Source of the DNA: Rhabdonatronobacter sediminivivens
GTDB lineage: Bacteria > Pseudomonadota > Alphaproteobacteria > Rhodobacterales > Rhodobacteraceae
Direction: 5' to 3'
NCBI RefSeq assembly: GCF_013415485.1
Contig: NZ_JACBXS010000001.1
Location: 62,001 to 126,000, forward strand
Length of the DNA stretch: 64,000 nt
Each line of letters starts with the position of its first letter. Positions within the stretch are counted from its first letter, which is position 1. Positions 60,138 through 64,000 of the stretch are shown here, piece by piece. The notes beneath the pieces were generated by a model. That model did no database searches. It saw only the letters and a list, made by a program, of their open reading frames with translations, and was not told where the DNA came from. Both the position numbers and the translations under genes were made by a program.

Positions 60138-62573
60138 CTATGCGCGCATGCGCGCACTGGTCGGATCATACATCGGCTTGAGGCTGGCCCGGGCACCGAT
60201 GCGGCGGCCCGCCACCTCGATCTGCCAGTCCGAGGCCAGCAGCGCCGCCGCATCCTGATCCTTCGCGGGCACATAGCCCATGCCCACCGCAGCGCCCAGA
60301 TGATGGCCATAGGCGCCGGAGCTGAGGTAGCCCACAACCTGCCCGTCGCGCAGAATCGGCTCCTTGTGATAGAGCATCGGGTCCGGGTCGCTCAGCAGGA
60401 ATTGCAGCATCCGGTATTCGGGGCCGCTTTCACGCCGCCGCAGAACCGCATCACGGCCGATGAACCCGGGCTTGTCGGTCTTTACGGCAAAGCCCAGGCC
60501 TGCGTCGATGACATGGTCTTCGCAGGTGATGTCATGGCCGAAATGGCGGAAGGCCTTTTCGATCCGGCAGCAATCCATCGCGTGCATGCCGCACAGTTTC
60601 AGACCTGCCTCGGCGCCGGCTTCCATCAGGGTTTCAAACGCATGCACCGCCATGTCGGTGCTGACATAGACCTCCCAGCCCAACTCGCCCACATAGGACA
60701 CGCGGTGCGCGCGCGCGAGGCCCAGGCCCAGCTCGATCTGCCGCGCGGTGCCGAAGGGGAAGCGGTCGAAATCGTCCGGGCTGGCGGCTGCCATGACCTC
60801 CCGCGCGCGGGGCCCCATGACGGCCAGCACGGCTTCGGCTGCGGTCACATCGACGATGGCCACGCGGTCCTCACCCCGGTGACGGGTCAGCCAGTCCTGA
60901 TCGGCGGGGCGGGTGGCGGCGGGGGTGACGACGATATAGGCGTCCTCGGACAGGCGGGTGACGGTGACATCGGCCTCGATCCCGCCGCGCGCGTTCAGGA
61001 ACTGCGTATAAACGATCCGCCCCGGTGGCACGGCCACGTCATTGCCGCAGACGCGGTTGAGGAAGGCCTCGGCATCCGGCCCTTCGACCCGGATCTTGCC
61101 GAAGCTGGACATGTCATACATGCCGACCCCGCTGCGGATCGCCGCGACCTCGGCCGCCGTGTTGGAAAACCAGTTCTGGCGGCCCCAGCTGTAGCGATAC
61201 GCGCGCTCCTGCCCCGGGTTCGCATACCAGTTGGCGCGCTCCCAGCCTGCGGTCTCGCCCATGACGGCGCCGTGGGCTTCCAGCAGATGATGCAGCGGTG
61301 TGCGCCGGATGCCGCGCGCCGTGGCCTTCTGCCGATAGGGGAAATGGTCAGCATAGAGCAGGCCCAGCGCCTCGGTCGCGCGGTCCTTCAGGTAGCGGCG
61401 GTTGTTCTGGAAGGGCTGCACCCGGGCGATGTCGATCTCGCCCAGATCGAAGGGGCGCGCGCCATCCTCCATCCATTGCGCCAACGCCATGCCCGCGCCG
61501 CCTGCCGACTGGATGCCGATGGAGTTGAACCCGGCGGCCACCCAGACATTGGCCGTCCCCGGCGCCAGGCCCAGGTGATAGGCATTGTCCGGGGTAAAGC
61601 TTTCGGGGCCGTTGAAGAAGGTATGGATGCCCGCCTCGGCCAGCATGGGCAGGCGGTGGGTGGCTTTCTCCAGGATCGGTTCGAAATGGTCGAAATCGGG
61701 GGGAAGCTCGTCGAATTCGAAATCCGCCGGGATACCGTCCAGCGCCCAGGGCTTGGCCACGGGTTCGAAGGCGCCCAACATCATCTTGCCCGCGTCCTCC
61801 TTGTAATAGGCGCATTCATCGGGCACGCGCAGGACCGGAAGCTGCGTCAGCCCCGCAATCGGCTCGGTCACGATGTAGAAGTGTTCGCAGGCCTGAAGGG
61901 GCACCGAAACGCCCGCCATCAGCCCGACCTCACGCCCCCACATGCCGGCGCAGTTCACCACATTGTCGCAGGCGATATGGCCCTGCGCGCCCTCTGCCGC
62001 CCAGTCCACGCCGGTCACACGGTCGCCCGAGCGCCGGATGCCGGTCACGCGCGTATTCTCGAACACCTGCGCACCGCGCATGCGCGCGCCCTTGACCATG
62101 GCCAGCGCGATATTCGCCGGGTCCCCCTGCCCGTCCGTGGGCAGCCAGACGCCGCCCACCACGCCATCGAGGTTCAGATGCGGGTAGCGCTCGGCGATCT
62201 CAGAAGGGCCGACCTCCTCCACCGGCACGCCAAAGGCGCGGGCCATGGAGGCAAGGCGCAGCAATTCTTCCTGCCGCTCGGTGGTCAGTGCCACGCTGAT
62301 GGACCCCACCTGCCGGAAGCCGGTGGCGATGCCGGTCTCGGCCTCCAGACTGCGATAGAGGTCTGCGGTATACCGCGCCAGCTTCGTCATGTTGGACGAG
62401 CTGCGCAACTGCCCGATCAGCCCCGCCGCGTGCCACGTGGTCCCCGAGGTCAGGCGCTTGCGCTCCAGCAGCACCACATCGGACCAGCCGAGTTTCGTCA
62501 GGTGATAGGCGACGGATGCGCCGATGACACCGCCGCCGATGATCACGGCGCGGGCGTGGGAGGGAAGGGTCAT
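60138..62573 (-). CDS. FAD/GcvT-type dehydrogenase (dimethylglycine or sarcosine dehydrogenase)
   Basis: The 811-residue protein removes a methyl group from an N-methylated glycine and likely passes it to tetrahydrofolate. The N-terminal DAO domain has AVIIGGGVIGASVAYHLTKLG and the histidine of SGTTWHAAGLIGQLRSS, the site of covalent FAD in relatives. The second half is a GcvT folate domain (GMYDMSSFGKIRVEGPDAEAFLN, core DMSSFGKIRVEGPDA) and a C-terminal beta-barrel (YLSSGAYGHHLGAAVGMGYV). It lies 10 bases after the homocysteine methyltransferase gene. Dimethylglycine or sarcosine cannot be told apart by sequence alone. Confidence 0.9.
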   Translation of the reverse strand: MTLPSHARAVIIGGGVIGASVAYHLTKLGWSDVVLLERKRLTSGTTWHAAGLIGQLRSSSNMTKLARYTADLYRSLEAETGIATGFRQVGSISVALTTERQEELLRLASMARAFGVPVEEVGPSEIAERYPHLNLDGVVGGVWLPTDGQGDPANIALAMVKGARMRGAQVFENTRVTGIRRSGDRVTGVDWAAEGAQGHIACDNVVNCAGMWGREVGLMAGVSVPLQACEHFYIVTEPIAGLTQLPVLRVPDECAYYKEDAGKMMLGAFEPVAKPWALDGIPADFEFDELPPDFDHFEPILEKATHRLPMLAEAGIHTFFNGPESFTPDNAYHLGLAPGTANVWVAAGFNSIGIQSAGGAGMALAQWMEDGARPFDLGEIDIARVQPFQNNRRYLKDRATEALGLLYADHFPYRQKATARGIRRTPLHHLLEAHGAVMGETAGWERANWYANPGQERAYRYSWGRQNWFSNTAAEVAAIRSGVGMYDMSSFGKIRVEGPDAEAFLNRVCGNDVAVPPGRIVYTQFLNARGGIEADVTVTRLSEDAYIVVTPAATRPADQDWLTRHRGEDRVAIVDVTAAEAVLAVMGPRAREVMAAASPDDFDRFPFGTARQIELGLGLARAHRVSYVGELGWEVYVSTDMAVHAFETLMEAGAEAGLKLCGMHAMDCCRIEKAFRHFGHDITCEDHVIDAGLGFAVKTDKPGFIGRDAVLRRRESGPEYRMLQFLLSDPDPMLYHKEPILRDGQVVGYLSSGAYGHHLGAAVGMGYVPAKDQDAAALLASDWQIEVAGRRIGARASLKPMYDPTSARMRA

Positions 62574-62583
62574 GTCGGTCCTT

Positions 62584-63486
62584 TCAGACGATGGTATGCC
62601 CGGCAGCGCGCAGGCGGCGGGCGATTTCGGCAATATGGGCGGGGCCGGTTTCACAGCAGCCACCGACCAGCGTGGCCCCGGCGGCCACCCAGCCCAGGGC
62701 GTGATCGGCGTAACGCTCAGGCCCCATGTCGCGCCGGGCGGTCAGCGCGTCGGCAGTGGGTTTCTCGCGCAGGAAATCCTCGGTGATCTGCTCGAACCCG
62801 TTGGCCAGCGCGCCAAAGGGGCGGCCAAGGGCAGCCAGATGCGGCATGGCGGTGTCCATCGCCTCGGGCGCGGAACAATTGGCCAGAAGGCTCTCCACCG
62901 GCCCCAGCACCGGCGCCAGCGCGGCGATCGGCTCGCCCGAGCGCAGCACGGTGCCGTCGGTGTCGCTGAGCGTGACCGCCAGCCACAGCGGGATGCCATG
63001 GCGCGCGGCGATTGGCGCGGCGGCCTCGATGAAGGCGCGGGCATGGGCGACCGAGGCCACGGTTTCCGCCAGCAGGATATCGCAGCGCGGGGCCAGCAGG
63101 TTGGCGACCTCGGCATAGATCGCCACCGCCCTGTCATGCGGGGGCATCTTGTCGGGGCGGTAGCTTTGCACCAGCGGGCCGGTGCTGGCCGCGATCCGGC
63201 CCCCGCCATGGGCGTCACGCGCAGCACGGGCGGCATCGAGCGCCTGCGCAAGCAGCGCCTCGAACCGGTCGGCAAAGGGGGTGCCCGCCAGCCGGTCGCG
63301 GTGCACGGCATAGGTGTTGGCGGTGGCGACCGTGGCCCCGGCAGCGAAATAATCCGCATGGATCGCCTGCACCAGTTCGGGGCGGTCCAGCATCACCTGC
63401 GTGGCCCAGAGCGGTGTGGGACGGTCCCCGGCGCGGGCGAGCAACTCCTGCCCCATGCCGCCGTCCAGAAGGGTGATCGCACTCAT
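62584..63486 (-). CDS. Homocysteine S-methyltransferase (betaine-homocysteine type)
   Basis: The 300-residue enzyme likely moves a methyl group from betaine or S-methylmethionine to homocysteine. It has the start ITLLDGGMGQELLAR and the zinc cysteines in LLANCSAPEAM and VGGCCETGPAHIAE. The start of MSAITLL overlaps the upstream gene by ATGA. Its place between two FAD/GcvT dehydrogenases makes glycine betaine the likely methyl donor. Confidence 0.88.
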   Translation of the reverse strand: MSAITLLDGGMGQELLARAGDRPTPLWATQVMLDRPELVQAIHADYFAAGATVATANTYAVHRDRLAGTPFADRFEALLAQALDAARAARDAHGGGRIAASTGPLVQSYRPDKMPPHDRAVAIYAEVANLLAPRCDILLAETVASVAHARAFIEAAAPIAARHGIPLWLAVTLSDTDGTVLRSGEPIAALAPVLGPVESLLANCSAPEAMDTAMPHLAALGRPFGALANGFEQITEDFLREKPTADALTARRDMGPERYADHALGWVAAGATLVGGCCETGPAHIAEIARRLRAAGHTIV

Positions 63487-64000
63487 GCCCGCAGCCTTTC
63501 GTTTTCGGGGTCCCAAAGCGGCGCGTCGCCATGCACCGTGGCCGGGAAGCGCTGGCCGAAGATTTCCACCTCCAGCCGCTGGCCCGGCACCACCAGATCG
63601 GCGCGCAGCATCGCCTGCGCCACCTGCGCGCCGACGCGATAGCCCCAGGCCGCCGAGGTCACCTCGCCCACCAGCGCATCGCCGGACCACAGGTTCGCCA
63701 TATAGGGTGCGTCGGCCTCGGCCCCGTCGATGGTCAGGATAGTGAAGCGCTTGGCGGGACCGGCCTGCCTTTCGGCCAGCAGCGCGGCGCGGCCCGGGAA
63801 GTCGGGCTTCGACCAGTCGATGAACCGCTCCAGCCCGGCGCCGAGCAGGCTGTAATCGGTGGACAGGTCCTGCTTCCAGGCGCGATAGCCCTTTTCCATG
63901 CGCAGGCTGTCAAGCGCCCACATGCCAAAGGGCTGCGCGCCACCTTCCATCACCGCCGCGTGGACCTTTGGCCCGTCCTCGGGTGCGCAATGGATCTCCC
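63483..64000 (-). CDS. C-terminal part of a second FAD/GcvT dehydrogenase (5' beyond window)
   Basis: About 171 C-terminal residues are visible. They form the end of a GcvT folate domain and its beta-barrel: PFGMWALDSLRMEKGYRAWKQDLSTDY (key part ALDSLRMEKGYRAWKQDL), FPGRAALL and GEVTSAAWGYRVGAQVAQAML. The likely full protein is a dimethylglycine or sarcosine dehydrogenase homologue of the gene at 60138-62573. It is the first gene of a three-gene unit and overlaps the methyltransferase gene. Confidence 0.85.
   Translation of the reverse strand, partial: EIHCAPEDGPKVHAAVMEGGAQPFGMWALDSLRMEKGYRAWKQDLSTDYSLLGAGLERFIDWSKPDFPGRAALLAERQAGPAKRFTILTIDGAEADAPYMANLWSGDALVGEVTSAAWGYRVGAQVAQAMLRADLVVPGQRLEVEIFGQRFPATVHGDAPLWDPENERLRA

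Overview
The window is chromosomal DNA of a purple non-sulfur or aerobic anoxygenic phototroph of the alphaproteobacterial order Rhodobacterales. The evidence is the high G+C content, the spheroidene-branch gene crtA, the Rhodobacter-type PpsR/PpaA regulator pair, the bchFNBHLM-lhaA-puhABC superoperon, a tspO gene beside crtBI, and glycine-betaine catabolic genes. I cannot name the genus. A very acidic cytochrome c2 with no lysine in its mature part hints at a saline or alkaline habitat.

Layout. (1) 1-13.0 kb is housekeeping: purF, a nitroreductase, a PleD-type diguanylate cyclase, aspS, a GNAT acetyltransferase, zapA with a coiled-coil partner, transketolase and an EamA transporter. (2) 13.1-46.5 kb is a photosynthesis gene cluster. 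It holds tspO-crtB-crtI (minus), crtA-bchIDO and bchG-pucC-like-bchP-idi (plus), bchJ-bchE and ppsR-ppaA (minus), and then a long plus-strand run bchFNBHLM-lhaA-puhABC-bciE-acsF-puhE-hemA, followed by cycA. (3) 46.6-60 kb is housekeeping again: lpdA, a DUF924 gene, an MFS transporter, queA, a peroxiredoxin, sdhE with an XRE regulator, an aminotransferase, aroQ, acpP, fabG, glycerate kinase, and pabB with pabC. (4) 60.1-64 kb is a minus-strand methylamine/betaine operon (two FAD-GcvT type demethylating dehydrogenases around a homocysteine methyltransferase), cut by the window edge.

The photosynthesis genes encode Mg chelatase (BchHID), methyltransferase (BchM), both the oxygen-independent (BchE) and oxygen-dependent (AcsF plus BciE) ring cyclases, the dark protochlorophyllide reductase (BchLNB), 3-vinyl hydratase (BchF), tail attachment and reduction (BchG, BchP), reaction-centre H subunit and assembly factors, ALA synthase, and early and late carotenoid enzymes. 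crtCDEF, bchCXYZ and puf genes are absent, so the cluster is split here. Control is readable: six perfect TGT-N12-ACA PpsR operators lie in front of crtI/crtA, bchG, bchE, ppaA and bchF, with degenerate ones at crtA, and an FnrL-like box overlaps a PpsR operator at bchE.

The most unusual signal is a set of short repeats at gene 3' ends. One family (three copies, after the nitroreductase gene, bchO and bcp) is a hairpin followed by a second hairpin whose loop is a (GGGT)4-like G-quadruplex motif. The stems change between copies but stay paired. Three other two-copy hairpin families (around the EamA gene, inside bchI-bchD and bchH-bchL, and after aroQ and the glycerate kinase gene) show similar behaviour. 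A 321-bp element with terminal inverted repeats ends exactly at the bchJ stop codon.
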